A DNA stretch of 64,000 bases from Sphingomonas sp. PP-CC-1A-547 (GCF_003610375.1 NZ_RAPZ01000010.1:780161-844160); one strand, 5' to 3'; shown: positions 27,449-35,280, counted from the stretch's first letter. Numbers and translations: made by a program. Notes: generated from the sequence alone by a model not told the origin.

Positions 27449-29368
27449 ATGGATTTCAGAGACAGCAGCCGGGATAGCGACATGACCACAGACACGATCG
27501 AACAGACCACCGCCGCGCCCGCCGCCGAGGCGCCCAAGGCCCCGCGCCAGGCGCAGGACAGCCACTCCGTGCGCGCGCAGATCTACCCGGTCGAGGTCGA
27601 TCACAGTCGCGACGCGCTGCTGACCGAATTCGGCAAGGATACGCTCAAGGATCGCTACCTGCTTCCGGGCGAGAGCTACCAGGACCTGTTCGTCCGCGTC
27701 GCCTCCGCATACGCCGACGACGCCGGCCACGCGCAGCGCCTCTACGACGCGATCTCGAAGCTGTGGTTCATGCCCGCCACCCCCGTTCTCTCGAACGGCG
27801 GCACCGGCCGCGGCCTGCCGATCTCGTGCTATCTCAACTCGGTCCCCGACAGCCTCGGCGGGATCGTCGACACCTGGAACGAGAATGTCTGGCTCGCCTC
27901 GCGCGGTGGCGGCATCGGCACCTATTGGGGCAACGTCCGTGGCATCGGCGAGCCGGTCGGCCTCAATGGCAAGACCAGCGGCATCATCCCGTTCGTCCGC
28001 GTCATGGATTCGCTCACGCTGGCGATCAGCCAGGGCTCGCTGCGCCGTGGTTCGGCCGCGGTCTATCTCGATGTCTCGCACCCCGAGATCGAGGAATTCC
28101 TCGAGATCCGCAAACCCTCGGGCGATTTCAACCGCAAGGCGCTCAACCTCCACCACGGCGTGCTGATCACCGACGACTTCATGGAAGCCGTGCGCAACGG
28201 TGAGGAATGGCATCTCCGCTCGCCGAAGGACCAGGCGATCCGCGCCACCGTCGACGCGCGCTCGCTGTTCCAGAAGCTCGTCGAGACCCGCCTCCAGACC
28301 GGCGAGCCGTACATCGTCTTCGCCGATCACGTGAACAAGGCGATGCCGAAGCATCACCGCGAACTCGGCCTCAAGGTCTCGACGTCGAACCTGTGTTCGG
28401 AAATCACGCTGCCGACCGGCAAGGATCACCTCGGCAACGAGCGGACGGCCGTGTGCTGCCTGTCATCGCTGAACCTCGAGACATGGGATCAGTGGAAGGA
28501 CGAGAAGGGCCTGATCGAGGACGTGATGCGCTTCCTCGACAACGTCCTGCAGGACTATATCGACCGCCACGAACCCGGCATGGAACGCGCCGCCTACAGC
28601 GCCGGCCGCGAGCGCTCGGTCGGTCTTGGCGTGATGGGCTTCCACAGCTTCCTCCAGGCACGCGGCATCCCGTTCGAGGGCGCGATGGCGAAGTCGTGGA
28701 ATCTCCGCATGTTCAAGCACATCAGCAGCCAGGCCAACGAAGCCTCGATGCAGCTCGCGATCGAGCGTGGCCCCTGCCCCGATGCCGCCGACGTCGGCGC
28801 GATGGAGCGGTTCAGCTGCAAGATGGCGATCGCGCCCACGGCGTCGATCTCGATCATCTGCGGCGGCACGTCGGCGTGCATCGAGCCGATCCCGGCGAAC
28901 ATCTACACGCACAAGACGCTCTCGGGCAGCTTCTCGATCAAGAACCCGTATCTCGAAAAGATGCTGAGCGAGAAGTCGAAGAACTCGGACGCGGTGTGGA
29001 ACTCGATCCTCGAGCAGGGTGGCTCGGTCCAGCATCTCGACTTCCTCTCGGTCGAGGAAAAGGACTGCTACAAGACGAGCTTCGAGATCGACCAGCGCTG
29101 GCTGCTCGAACTCGCCGCGGATCGCACGCCCTATATCGACCAGGCGCAGTCGCTGAACCTGTTCATCCCCGCTGACGTCGAGAAGTGGGATCTGCTCATG
29201 CTCCACTTCCGCGCATGGGAGCTCGGCATCAAGTCGCTCTATTACCTGCGTTCGAAGTCGGTCCAGCGCGCGGGCTTCGCCGGCGGCGTCGAGGCGGACA
29301 ACACGATCGACCTGCGCCAGATCGACGTCGAGTCGAAGGACTACGATGAGTGCCTTGCCTGCCAGTAA
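27449..29368 (+). CDS. nrdA: Ribonucleoside-diphosphate reductase, alpha subunit (class I), no ATP-cone
   Basis: 639 residues. Reduces ribonucleotides to deoxyribonucleotides with NrdB. Active-site cysteines are visible: LPISCYLNS (first redox Cys), STSNLCSEITLP (Asn and radical Cys plus Glu), TAVCCLSSLNL (second redox Cys), and the mobile C-terminal pair in DECLACQ. Start ATG 27449 has AGGAG at 8 bases; an inner ATG at 27482 is a weaker alternative. After about 45 disordered residues, the catalytic N-terminus (FGKDTLKDRYLLPGESYQD) begins at once, so the roughly 90-residue ATP-cone that switches E. coli NrdA off with dATP is absent. Confidence 0.94.
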   Translation: MDFRDSSRDSDMTTDTIEQTTAAPAAEAPKAPRQAQDSHSVRAQIYPVEVDHSRDALLTEFGKDTLKDRYLLPGESYQDLFVRVASAYADDAGHAQRLYDAISKLWFMPATPVLSNGGTGRGLPISCYLNSVPDSLGGIVDTWNENVWLASRGGGIGTYWGNVRGIGEPVGLNGKTSGIIPFVRVMDSLTLAISQGSLRRGSAAVYLDVSHPEIEEFLEIRKPSGDFNRKALNLHHGVLITDDFMEAVRNGEEWHLRSPKDQAIRATVDARSLFQKLVETRLQTGEPYIVFADHVNKAMPKHHRELGLKVSTSNLCSEITLPTGKDHLGNERTAVCCLSSLNLETWDQWKDEKGLIEDVMRFLDNVLQDYIDRHEPGMERAAYSAGRERSVGLGVMGFHSFLQARGIPFEGAMAKSWNLRMFKHISSQANEASMQLAIERGPCPDAADVGAMERFSCKMAIAPTASISIICGGTSACIEPIPANIYTHKTLSGSFSIKNPYLEKMLSEKSKNSDAVWNSILEQGGSVQHLDFLSVEEKDCYKTSFEIDQRWLLELAADRTPYIDQAQSLNLFIPADVEKWDLLMLHFRAWELGIKSLYYLRSKSVQRAGFAGGVEADNTIDLRQIDVESKDYDECLACQ

Positions 29369-29390
29369 GGCCTCTCGGCGTTCAAGCGTG

Positions 29391-29466
29391 ACCCCGGCCC
29401 GTGCATCACGGACCGGGGCGCGCCTGACGCAAAAAACCCCGGCCCGCGCGAAGCGGACCGGGGTTC
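29391..29466. terminator. Two related hairpins between nrdA and the DUF2171 gene
   Basis: Hairpin 1, 29392-29418: CCCCGGCCCGTG / CACGGACCGGGG. Hairpin 2, 29436-29465: ACCCCGGCCCGC / GCGGACCGGGGT. On the minus strand hairpin 2 is followed by six T, so it is a good intrinsic terminator for the minus-strand DUF2171 gene. Neither is followed by T on the plus strand, so nrdA termination there is less certain. The two stems are near-copies of each other. Confidence 0.75.
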
Positions 29467-29507
29467 GGGCAGGCTATGCGGCGCGTGTCGAATGCACCGC
29501 GTTCGCG

Positions 29508-29768
29508 TCAGGCCTCTTCTTCGAACGTCACCGCCACGTCGGCGTTGGCGGAAAGCCGGACCTTGCCGTCCTCGATATCCGCGACCAGCCCGAGCGAGAT
29601 GAAGTGATGATGCCCTTCATGGCTGCCCGTGCCCTCGACGACCTGCGCGCCCGAGTCCTTCTTGGTCAGCTTGATGCGGTTGCCTTCGACCTTGTCGACG
29701 GTACCGACATGGACGCCGTCCGCGCCGATGACTTCGGCATGTTCCTGGATCTTGGTTGCATCGACCAT
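29508..29768 (-). CDS. DUF2171 family protein
   Basis: 86 residues, acidic, cytosolic by appearance. The pattern IQEHAEVIGADGVHVGTVDKVEGNRIKLTKKDSG, then HHHFISLGLVADIEDGKVRLS, is a PRC-barrel-like beta fold characteristic of DUF2171. The function is unknown; relatives are often general stress or storage-phase proteins, which is only an association. ATG is preceded by CAGGAG. It lies opposite to and between nrdA and nrdB, with its own terminator at 29436-29465. Confidence 0.85.
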   Translation of the reverse strand: MVDATKIQEHAEVIGADGVHVGTVDKVEGNRIKLTKKDSGAQVVEGTGSHEGHHHFISLGLVADIEDGKVRLSANADVAVTFEEEA

Positions 29769-29824
29769 GGTCGTTCTCCTGTGTTGGGTTCGGGTGCTGA
29801 ACGCGCGCCGGGCGAGTTGGTCGC

Positions 29825-30028
29825 ATGACGTATGGTTCAGCTATCATGTTCGTGGTCGCAGGCGTGCTCGGAATCGTCGGCACCGCGATGCTGCTCCGTT
29901 TGCGCAGCCCGAGCATCACCGAGCAACAGACCTACGCGTTCCGCATGATCGGCATCATGCTCACCTCCGCCGCGATCGTCCTCGCGATGTCCGCCGCCGC
30001 GATGTGGCAATGGAGCACCGAGACATGA
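29825..30028 (+). CDS. Small two-helix membrane protein, 67 aa
   Basis: Residues 6-26 (AIMFVVAGVLGIVGTAMLLRL) and about 40-62 (RMIGIMLTSAAIVLAMSAAAM) are hydrophobic helices joined by a short polar loop (RSPSITEQQTYAF). No known family recognised. It is 62 bases upstream of nrdB on the same strand and may be co-transcribed with it. Base composition matches a real coding region; only short length lowers certainty. Confidence 0.65.
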   Translation: MTYGSAIMFVVAGVLGIVGTAMLLRLRSPSITEQQTYAFRMIGIMLTSAAIVLAMSAAAMWQWSTET

Positions 30029-30090
30029 AACACGCGACCTGATCCCACCAGTTTCCCGATATAAAACCAATTCCCCGAAAGGCTTACCCC

Positions 30091-31146
30091 ATGTCCCTCC
30101 TTCACGCCTCCAAGCAGTACAAGCCGTTCGAATACCCCTGGGCGTTCGAGTTCTGGAAGCGCCAGCAGCAGCTCCACTGGCTCCCCGAGGAAGTGCCCCT
30201 GGGCGAGGATTGCCGCGATTGGGCGCAGAAGCTCAGCGATCACGAGCGCAACCTGCTCACGCAGATCTTCCGCTTCTTCACGCAGGCCGACGTCGAGGTG
30301 CAGGATTGCTACCACGAGAAATACGGCCGCGTGTTCAAGCCGACCGAGATCAAGATGATGCTGACCTCGTTCAGCAACATGGAGACGGTCCACATCGCCG
30401 CCTACAGCCACCTGCTCGACACCATCGGCATGCCCGAGAGCGAGTATGGCGCCTTCCTCGAATATGCCGAGATGAAGGAAAAGCATGACTACATGCAGCA
30501 GTTCACCGTCGACAACGACGAGGACATCGCGCGCACTTTGGCCATGTTCGGCGGCTTCACCGAGGGCGTCCAGCTGTTCGCGTCGTTCGCGATGCTGATG
30601 AACTTCCCGCGCTTCAACAAGATGAAGGGCATGGGCCAGATCGTCACCTGGTCGATCCGCGACGAGTCCTTGCACTGCGAGGGCATCATCAAGATGTTCC
30701 ACACCTTCTGTCAGGAGCGCCAGTGCCTGACCAAGGCGGTCAAGGACGACATCGCCGACGTCTGCCAGACGACGATCCGCCTCGAGGACAATTTCATCGA
30801 TCTCGCTTTCGAGATGGGCCCGGTCAACGGCATGACCCCCAAGGAGATCAAGAAGTACATCCGCTTCATCGCCGACTGGCGCATGACGCAGCTCGGCCTG
30901 AAGCCGATCTACATGATCGACGAGCACCCGCTGCCCTGGCTCGCCCCGATGCTCAACGGCGTCGAGCACGCCAACTTCTTCGAACAGCGCGCGACCGAAT
31001 ATTCGAAGGCCGCGACCAAGGGCCAGTGGAACGACGTCTGGGACTCGTTCGACAAGCGCCAGACCGCGAAGAAGGGGCCGGCGGCCAATGTGGACCTGAG
31101 TGAAGTCCGGGACATGTTCTCACTCGATGGCGTGGCAGCTGAGTGA
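30091..31146 (+). CDS. nrdB: Ribonucleoside-diphosphate reductase, beta subunit (class I)
   Basis: 351 residues. Houses the diiron-tyrosyl radical cofactor for NrdA. Ligands fit the family: Asp in QADVEVQD, Glu98 and His101 in METVHIAAYSH with the radical Tyr105 four residues on, and Glu/His in IRDESLHCEG. It has no ATP-cone at its N-terminus either. Ribosome site GAAAGG precedes the ATG. The stop TGA overlaps a GTG triplet that could begin the next, compositionally different gene, and there is no terminator between them, so nrdB transcription should run into the cassette. Confidence 0.95.
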   Translation: MSLLHASKQYKPFEYPWAFEFWKRQQQLHWLPEEVPLGEDCRDWAQKLSDHERNLLTQIFRFFTQADVEVQDCYHEKYGRVFKPTEIKMMLTSFSNMETVHIAAYSHLLDTIGMPESEYGAFLEYAEMKEKHDYMQQFTVDNDEDIARTLAMFGGFTEGVQLFASFAMLMNFPRFNKMKGMGQIVTWSIRDESLHCEGIIKMFHTFCQERQCLTKAVKDDIADVCQTTIRLEDNFIDLAFEMGPVNGMTPKEIKKYIRFIADWRMTQLGLKPIYMIDEHPLPWLAPMLNGVEHANFFEQRATEYSKAATKGQWNDVWDSFDKRQTAKKGPAANVDLSEVRDMFSLDGVAAE

Positions 31147-31151
31147 CAGCC

Positions 31152-32213
31152 ATGAAAGTCATCACGCTCTATAATCACAAAGGCGGGGTGTCTAAGACGA
31201 CCACGACCTTCAACCTCGCCTATCTGATTGCAGAACGGGGAAAGAAGGTTCTGGTCATCGACGCCGATCCTCAGTGCAATATAACCGAGCTGATGATATC
31301 GGACACAATTCAGGCAGCTGACGAAAAAGAAGCTGATACAGGCATTCCTCAAGATTTGCCGGGAACGACAATTCTAGAGGCACTCAAGCCGCGGATCGAC
31401 GGTGATGTTCCCGAAGTAAACGTTGATGCGGTTGGCATAATTCATATTAACGACAATCTCTCTCTTCTGCGCGGAGATGTGAATCTTAGCGACATTGAGG
31501 ACTCGCTTGCAGAGGCGCATACGCAGCGCTTTTCGAACAAGACTCACGAAAAGAGGACATACGTAGCGCTTGGATCGTTTATCGAGAGATTGGCTGAAAA
31601 ATACGGCTTTGATTTCGTGTTGATCGATGTCGGACCCAGCTCGGGCGCGCTGACAAGAGCATGCTTTCTGACGTGTGATGGCTTTTTCGTCCCATCGATG
31701 CCGGACCGCTTCAACGTTCAAGCAATCGGAACATTATCCACTATTTTAAATAGGTGGATTTCTGAGCATCAACAAATCTATCAGAGTTTTGTTGACCAAG
31801 GATTAGCGATAAGGCCGGGGACTCCCGAATTTCTAGGAATCATATCTCAGAATTTTAAGATGATGAGTGGAAAGCCCAAAAAAAGTTACGAACTGTGGAT
31901 ATCGCGAATGCCAGGTCGCTTTTCAGAGAAATTAAAACCTGTGTTGGACAGCGTTGTTAAAGGAAAGCCGCTTTCGGGCGGACTAAAAGCTGATGATTGT
32001 ATAGTTGCCAAAATTCCTGACTTTGTTGGACTCGCACCGTTGATGCAAGAGACGGGTAAGCCTGTTTTCGGCATTGAGAAAGACGACACGCGTATCGTCA
32101 ACGAAGGCCAGCCGTGGCAAGGAAAGGTTTGGGATCAGGCAGTTGAACGTATGGAAAAATACAAGTCCGAACTTACGCATTTGGCGGTAAGGTGTGAAGG
32201 CTTAGCTAATTGA
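31152..32213 (+). CDS. ParA/MinD-type (Soj-like) P-loop ATPase of a foreign two-gene cassette
   Basis: 353 residues. Deviant Walker A HKGGVSKTT (residues about 9-17 from this start), Walker A-prime LVIDADPQCN, and Walker B FVLIDVGPSSG identify the SIMIBI ParA family (AAA_31). Such ATPases dimerise on ATP and act on DNA, membranes or partner proteins. The C-terminal 150 residues (ISQNFKMMSGKPKKSYELWI...) resemble plasmid- and defence-associated ParA-like proteins more than chromosomal Soj, and no ParB or parS is adjacent. The ATG at 31152 is preferred; a GTG at 31143 overlaps the nrdB stop. Composition is visibly AT-richer than nrdB. The stop overlaps the next gene's TTG. Confidence 0.85.
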   Translation: MKVITLYNHKGGVSKTTTTFNLAYLIAERGKKVLVIDADPQCNITELMISDTIQAADEKEADTGIPQDLPGTTILEALKPRIDGDVPEVNVDAVGIIHINDNLSLLRGDVNLSDIEDSLAEAHTQRFSNKTHEKRTYVALGSFIERLAEKYGFDFVLIDVGPSSGALTRACFLTCDGFFVPSMPDRFNVQAIGTLSTILNRWISEHQQIYQSFVDQGLAIRPGTPEFLGIISQNFKMMSGKPKKSYELWISRMPGRFSEKLKPVLDSVVKGKPLSGGLKADDCIVAKIPDFVGLAPLMQETGKPVFGIEKDDTRIVNEGQPWQGKVWDQAVERMEKYKSELTHLAVRCEGLAN

Positions 32214-32887
32214 TTGGTCTAAGCTTTGTCGCGTTTGTTGATATACTCGGCTTCGGCGAAATGGTTGTCGCAGACTGCGAGAGTGCGACCCCGGGTGAAC
32301 TGTACCTTCCCAAGCTCAAGTCCGCGATCCACGAAGCATTAGCACACGCTCAGTCTGTAGATGCAAAGATATCGCAATTCTCAGACAGCATTGTTGTGTC
32401 GTCACCCTTTAAAGCAGATCCCGAAGCCTTTTCAGAGTTTTTAAGCTTAGTCCGAGGCTTTCAATCGCTTCTTTACAAAAACGGCATGCTGTGTCGCGGA
32501 GGAGTTAGTCACGGCCGCCATTTTCACGATGAAACACTGCTCTTTAGCCAGGCTTTGATCGAAGCCTACAAACTTGAGAGCCAGATCGCACCCGACCCGC
32601 GAATTATTATTTCTCCAGAGACTATATCCCTTCTTTTTCCAAGTGATATTGACCTTGAAGGAGTTCTCAGGTATTCTGATGGGCAGTTTTTTATTGACTA
32701 CCTCCAAAATCTTGATTTGGAAACTATCCAATCAATTATGCATACACATCGGCCGATGCTGAACTCTTCAAACTCTAACGTCCGTGCAAAGATAGCTTGG
32801 CTGTTCAAGTATGCAAACTTTAGCTTTCCGGATTTTCCGATTCCCGACGAAATATCGATTCGTAAATGCTCAAACAAACCGCTTTGA
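32210..32887 (+). CDS. Divergent class III nucleotidyl-cyclase-like protein
   Basis: 225 residues, start TTG overlapping the ParA-like stop (TTGA), with GAAGG upstream. It is not an annotated cyclase, but motif order matches class III cyclases: FVDILGF (metal Asp11), QFSDSIVVSSP (second Asp59), CRGGVSHG (96-102), then HFHDE, FSQALIEAYKLES (113-124) and DPRIIIS. In true cyclases the last helix reads VN-x-AAR-LE; here the Asn is Ile117 and the Arg is Lys121, so catalysis is uncertain. Proteins of this kind recur as unnamed hypotheticals. AT-rich: 22 of 60 bases at 32641-32700 are G or C. A nucleotide-signalling or sensing role with the ATPase is inference. Confidence 0.7.
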   Translation: MIGLSFVAFVDILGFGEMVVADCESATPGELYLPKLKSAIHEALAHAQSVDAKISQFSDSIVVSSPFKADPEAFSEFLSLVRGFQSLLYKNGMLCRGGVSHGRHFHDETLLFSQALIEAYKLESQIAPDPRIIISPETISLLFPSDIDLEGVLRYSDGQFFIDYLQNLDLETIQSIMHTHRPMLNSSNSNVRAKIAWLFKYANFSFPDFPIPDEISIRKCSNKPL

Positions 32888-32892
32888 TGTAA

Positions 32893-33240
32893 AAAGGGAG
32901 CTACCGATCTGGTCAACGCCACGGCGAGCGGTTTCCCCGACACCTCGTCGCGCCCTACGATCCGCAGCTAGCGACGATACCGGTCGACGTCGCGCTTGAT
33001 CGGGGTAAGCGTGAGGGGGCTGCGTTCAGCAGCGCCTGCATCTTCAGCGTTGCCGCCGGCCCGAGGCGCGCTTCGCGGACGGAGCGGGGCGGGTGGGTCT
33101 CCGGCGTGTCGGTGTCGGCGATGCGGATCTTGGTGCCCCGTCCGGAACGTGTCGCCGTCGACCATGCAGTCGATCCGCGTGGCGTGGCCGTAGATCGTGA
33201 AGCGCGCGGGGACCGCCTTTCCCCCGACAGCGCGGACGCC
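32893..33240 (-). pseudogene. Remnant of a staphylococcal-nuclease-family (SNase) gene
   Basis: Pieces of one SNase domain are found in order on the minus strand but in different frames: RFTIYGHATRIDCMVDGDTF in one, then TKIRIADTDTPETHPPR and LGPAATLKMQALLNA in a second, then LTLTPIKRDVDRYRR back in the first, followed by a TAG stop and LRIVGRDEVSGKPLAVALTR beyond it. That is two frameshifts and a nonsense codon in about 350 bases. The C-terminus ends near 32893 where the AT-rich cassette begins. No intact start is visible. Clearly non-functional. Confidence 0.75.
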
Positions 33241-33344
33241 GCTGCCGCCATCGTCGACGCCGCACGGGCAACACTCGCTGCGAGTGATAGTTCGTCGCCG
33301 ATCCCACGTACGAACTCCACACGACCACACATTATCCCGCACTC

Positions 33345-34358
33345 TCAACCGCCGCGGAGCAGGCGCATCACCAGTGTTCGGATACGCCCGTAATTCTCCT
33401 TCGACGCGCTGAGCACGCCGTGGCGTTCGGGCGAGAGGAACGCGAGCGGGTGGCCGTCGGGGCGGAACACGTAATGATCGAACCACGCGCGCCACGCTGC
33501 GCGCTCGGCCGGCGGGCGTTCGGCGATCGTCAGCAGCGATAGCAGCATCGCGGTGTAGGGCTGGTCCGGTCCTGCGCTGAACCCGTCCCACCAGAAATTG
33601 ACCAGCACGTTGACGTCGCCGACCGCCTCGACCTGATGCCACCAGAGTTTCGGCACGTAGAGCGCGTCGCCGGGCTCCAGTTCGACGACCAGCGCGCGGT
33701 CGCGGGCGTTTTCGAAGCGGGGGAAGCGCGGGTCGCCGGGCTCGCTGCCGACCGCGAGGCTGATCGGCTGGCCGGCGAGCGTGTGGTCGATCGGTCCGAC
33801 ATACAGGTCGCGGATCGCGTCGGGCGGGAACAGCGTGAAGCGCCGCCGCCCCGCCGCGACGCACGCGACATTGTCCATCGTGTCGTAGTGGCAGGCGACC
33901 GTCGATGCGTGCCCGACCCAGAACCGGGGGCGCACCGCGGGCGGGACGAACGGCAGGCAGGTGGTCTCCTCGATACCGGGGAAATACGTCTCTGCGGTCA
34001 TCGATCCCATGTACATGCTGGTCCGGCCGGGGTCCGCCGCACTGTCGAGAATCCGCGTCAGCGCCTCGCCGAACGGCACCGAACTGCGCTCGAAATTGAA
34101 CCCGGCGAGCGTCGCGTCGTAATTATAGCGTGCGCCGATCTCCGGCTGGCCGACGAACACTTCCGCGAGCTTGCCGATGTCGAAGCGGCGAAGCTGCGCC
34201 ACCACGCCGTCCAGCGCAGCACTTGGCGTCGTCGCGCCCGACAGCATCGGCCAATCCCGCGCCGCGCCGCGCAATACCGCGGGCTCGCACCGCGCCATCA
34301 CCTCGGCCTGGAAAATTTCCGGATCGCGCAGCGCGTCGGCGGGCGGCTCGTGCAACAT
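33345..34358 (-). CDS. Cupin-like JmjC-type oxygenase-fold protein
   Basis: 337 residues, Cupin_8 family. Metal ligands fit H-x-D...H: ACHYDTMDNV supplies His and Asp, and PKLWWHQVEAV supplies the second His. These are Fe(II)/2-oxoglutarate hydroxylase-like folds, and substrates in this subgroup are unknown. The start ATG overlaps the SapC stop (ATGA). Cupin, SapC, TonB receptor and halogenase-like genes occur together in many sphingomonads and caulobacters, next to carbohydrate genes, which points to a joint role with uptake. It is the last gene of the minus-strand pair. Confidence 0.85.
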   Translation of the reverse strand: MLHEPPADALRDPEIFQAEVMARCEPAVLRGAARDWPMLSGATTPSAALDGVVAQLRRFDIGKLAEVFVGQPEIGARYNYDATLAGFNFERSSVPFGEALTRILDSAADPGRTSMYMGSMTAETYFPGIEETTCLPFVPPAVRPRFWVGHASTVACHYDTMDNVACVAAGRRRFTLFPPDAIRDLYVGPIDHTLAGQPISLAVGSEPGDPRFPRFENARDRALVVELEPGDALYVPKLWWHQVEAVGDVNVLVNFWWDGFSAGPDQPYTAMLLSLLTIAERPPAERAAWRAWFDHYVFRPDGHPLAFLSPERHGVLSASKENYGRIRTLVMRLLRGG

Positions 34359-35041
34359 CAGCCGATGTCCGCCAACCGGTTGTTGCGGATTCGGCCGAGC
34401 GTTCGGAGATGGCGGATCGATCCGGCCTGCGCATAGGCGAGTTGCAGGTCGCCGCGGCGAAACAGGTCGAGCACCGCGGCATCGGGCAACGCGTGCAGCG
34501 CGTCGAGGCTGATCGTGTAGAGCCCTTCGAGCGTCAGATGTTCGCCGTCGTCGAAGCTCATCGTCACGTCGATCGGCTCGAGCAGGCGATGCGCGAGAAA
34601 ACGCTCGATCAGCGCATCGGTTTCGGGAATGCCCGACTGGAGGACGTGCAGCGCCTGCTGGATGCGCTTGAGTGGTAGCGCTGCCTCACCGTTCATGTCG
34701 AACAAAAGCTGGCCGTCTGGCTCCGCAAAGACACCGTGTTCGCGGTCGACGACCAGCTGCCCGTCGGTGATGTAGAAGCCTTGGCGTTCGAGGTCGGCGG
34801 GTCGATAGTCGGGCAACGCCCCCTTCACCGCCATCAGGTTGTGGCCCGGTTCCAGGCCCATGACGACCCCTGCGTAGAAGGCGCCGGTTTCCGGGTGTTT
34901 CGTGAACAAAATCGCATAATACGGTGCGGCTTGGAGAAATTCGTCCGCGACGATCTGCGCGAATTGCCGCTCGCCATCGCGCGCGCGCGATACGCGCAAC
35001 GCCGCGTGCTGCGCATGGCTCAGCATCTCCCAGATCGGCAT
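34358..35041 (-). CDS. SapC family protein
   Basis: 227 residues from the ATG at 35041, which has GGAGAGA upstream. SapC family signature blocks: PYYAILFTKHPETGAFYAGVVMGLEPGHNLM, QGFYITDGQLVVDREH, LKRIQQALHVLQSGI, and GLYTISLDALHALPDAAVLDLFRRG. No signal peptide. The name comes from the Campylobacter S-layer locus, but the role of these proteins in alphaproteobacteria is unknown. It is divergent from the TonB receptor across a 240-base promoter region. Confidence 0.85.
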   Translation of the reverse strand: MPIWEMLSHAQHAALRVSRARDGERQFAQIVADEFLQAAPYYAILFTKHPETGAFYAGVVMGLEPGHNLMAVKGALPDYRPADLERQGFYITDGQLVVDREHGVFAEPDGQLLFDMNGEAALPLKRIQQALHVLQSGIPETDALIERFLAHRLLEPIDVTMSFDDGEHLTLEGLYTISLDALHALPDAAVLDLFRRGDLQLAYAQAGSIRHLRTLGRIRNNRLADIG

Positions 35042-35115
35042 CCATCTCTCTCCGTACAGTCTTCTTGCCCGAGAGATCGCACATGGCGCCCCGGTTGCAA
35101 AGCCTCGCCTCGACC

Positions 35116-35125
35116 ACTCATACAA
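35116..35125 (+). promoter_or_regulatory. Shared motif ACTCATACAA (copy 1) in the SapC/receptor promoter
   Basis: ACTCATACAA at 35116-35125, with TTGCAT 3 bases later. The identical ten bases lie, on the minus strand, upstream of the carboxylesterase (58499-58508), and a 9/10 match precedes GH51 (53550-53559). Likely a regulator site for the polysaccharide locus; the regulator is not in the window. Confidence 0.5.
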
Positions 35126-35155
35126 ATGCTTGCATTGATTGTTAGCCTGACTATT

Positions 35156-35167
35156 GTGAGCGCTACC
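35156..35167 (+). promoter_or_regulatory. LacI-type operator candidate upstream of the TonB receptor
   Basis: GTGAGCGCTACC matches 10 of 12 bases of the perfect palindrome GGTAGCGCTACC at 62931-62942. It lies about 113 bases before the receptor start. Confidence 0.45.
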
Positions 35168-35280
35168 GTAGATGATCGAGACGGTGCGGAAACGCGCATG
35201 ATTCGATCATCCAAGTAACTCTGTCGTGAACGCCTCTCACAAGAAGGGCGGTGCGGCGCCGCATGAGGGGATGTTTGACC

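Noticed and set aside
31152..32213. Calling the ATPase a chromosome or plasmid partition protein
   Set aside because: No ParB gene or parS-like repeats are seen nearby, and the partner gene is cyclase-like.
31152..32887. Calling the cassette a Pycsar system
   Set aside because: No TIR, TM or other Pycsar effector is adjacent, and the cyclase-like protein lacks the usual Asn/Arg pair, so only a resemblance is claimed.
31100..33300. Insertion sequence or integrase at the cassette edges
   Set aside because: No transposase or recombinase frame and no terminal or direct repeats were found at either junction.
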